This document shows, one piece after another, positions 36,032 to 36,777 of a stretch of DNA of 36,777 nt (within the stretch, counting starts at the first letter, position 1; each line of letters begins with the position of its first letter). The notes beneath the pieces are model-generated. The model saw nothing but the letters and a program-made list of their open reading frames with translations, was not told the origin of the DNA and searched no databases. The stretch comes from Candidatus Omnitrophota bacterium. Its GTDB lineage: Bacteria; Ratteibacteria; UBA8468; B48-G9; JAFGKM01. Where the stretch lies: assembly GCA_023818645.1 (NCBI GenBank), contig JAMWCJ010000010.1, positions 1 through 36,777 of the forward strand. Reading direction: 5' to 3'. The translations under genes were made by a program, and so were the position numbers.

Positions 36032-36777
36032 AACTCACCTCTAAATGCTTTTCTTAAATATGCCTGTGGTAACGCATTGATTGCCTCAAGTTGTTTTTCA
36101 ATAGATGTGCATAGATTCTCAACCTCTGCCATTTTTTCTTTTAGATAATTGACGATACGGTGCTGGGTGGAAAGAAGTGGGAGAGGGATCATAAATTCTG
36201 CAATTTCATCTTTGGAAATGAATGTAAAAGTAGTCTTTCCACCCAGCTGTTTTATATCATTTTTCTTATGGATAAGGTAATAAGCCACAAATTCAGAAAT
36301 AACTACTTTATCCTTAAGAATAAAAGAATTAAACTGCTGATTTGTGGTAAGCGAAACTTCGTTTATTGCAACCTTTCCAACACTTGCTGTGCAGGAAAGT
36401 AGAACCGAATTTGGTGGGACTATTTTAGCATTGCTATTTTTTGAACCTTCTTCTGTTATTTTCTCTTTTGTTTCTCTCACATAATTTAATTTGTCTTCTT
36501 CCAATTCACTTGGAGAAAGCCAAAATATGTTCCCATTCCAATATTCTGAACGACCTCTACTTGGAGTCCCGCCCCCTATAATCTTTTCGCACACCTCACC
36601 CAACTTCTTTCTCTCCCACTTCTTTGCCTCTTCGCTTTCAAAGACCTCTCTGAGGTATGCGGAAGGGAGGGCTTTTGCTGCGAAAAGTTGTTTTTCGCAT
36701 GCAGTTCTTGCTTTCTCAATCTCTGCCATAATCTCGGTGAGTTTTGTGGCGATACGGCGCTGCTCGGGAAGGGGAGG
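36028..36777 (-). CDS. hsdS: Type I restriction-modification specificity (S) subunit, partial (N-terminus beyond window)
   Basis: The frame stays open from the listed Met (36729) to the window edge and encodes PPLPEQRRIATKLTEIMAEIEKARTACEKQLFAAKALPSAYLREVF, a conserved S-subunit region. Next comes a TRD (WERKKLGEVCEKIIGGGTPSRGRSEYWNGNIFWLSPSEL), then a second conserved region. Confidence 0.93.
   Translation of the reverse strand, partial: PPLPEQRRIATKLTEIMAEIEKARTACEKQLFAAKALPSAYLREVFESEEAKKWERKKLGEVCEKIIGGGTPSRGRSEYWNGNIFWLSPSELEEDKLNYVRETKEKITEEGSKNSNAKIVPPNSVLLSCTASVGKVAINEVSLTTNQQFNSFILKDKVVISEFVAYYLIHKKNDIKQLGGKTTFTFISKDEIAEFMIPLPLLSTQHRIVNYLKEKMAEVENLCTSIEKQLEAINALPQAYLRKAFRGEL

Noticed and set aside
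1-36777. CRISPR arrays, rRNA genes or long direct repeats
   Set aside because: Reading through the intergenic regions showed no regularly spaced repeats and no rRNA-like sequence. Most intergenic gaps are too short.

Overview
This is a low-GC bacterial chromosomal window, about 36.8 kb and densely coded. The taxon cannot be assigned from the sequence alone.

Contents, left to right:
- Partial enolase (minus) and a HAD phosphatase.
- Two tandem secreted coiled-coil proteins, followed by a strong hairpin terminator.
- A CvpA-like membrane protein with a Cys-rich C-terminus.
- A translationally coupled nadB-gltA pair (minus).
- A decayed segment with an alanine-racemase-like fragment.
- A C45-type acyltransferase and an AraC/cupin regulator.
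- An amidohydrolase, NagB-like and two tandem DegT-family aminotransferase cluster.
- An alpha/beta hydrolase coupled to a peptide/nickel-type ABC transporter, with no binding protein in the window.
- A planctomycete-style DUF1549/DUF1553, DUF1501 and IPT/PPC trio, followed by a chorismatase/RidA-like gene.
- An SGNH hydrolase.
- An isolated V-type ATPase F-A gene pair.
- A ferric-iron-type ABC transporter.
- A decayed transposase.
- A sugar-phosphate isomerase-like gene.
- A compositionally distinct type I restriction-modification operon with an MNT-HEPN pair inserted between hsdS and hsdM. Its 3' end is flanked by an attC-like folded element.

The signals most worth following up are the hsdS-MNT-HEPN-hsdM operon with its attC-like boundary, the heme-less DUF1549/DUF1501/PPC operon with its chorismatase-like partner, and the stripped-down V-ATPase locus. 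No CRISPR array, rRNA or tRNA was recognised.
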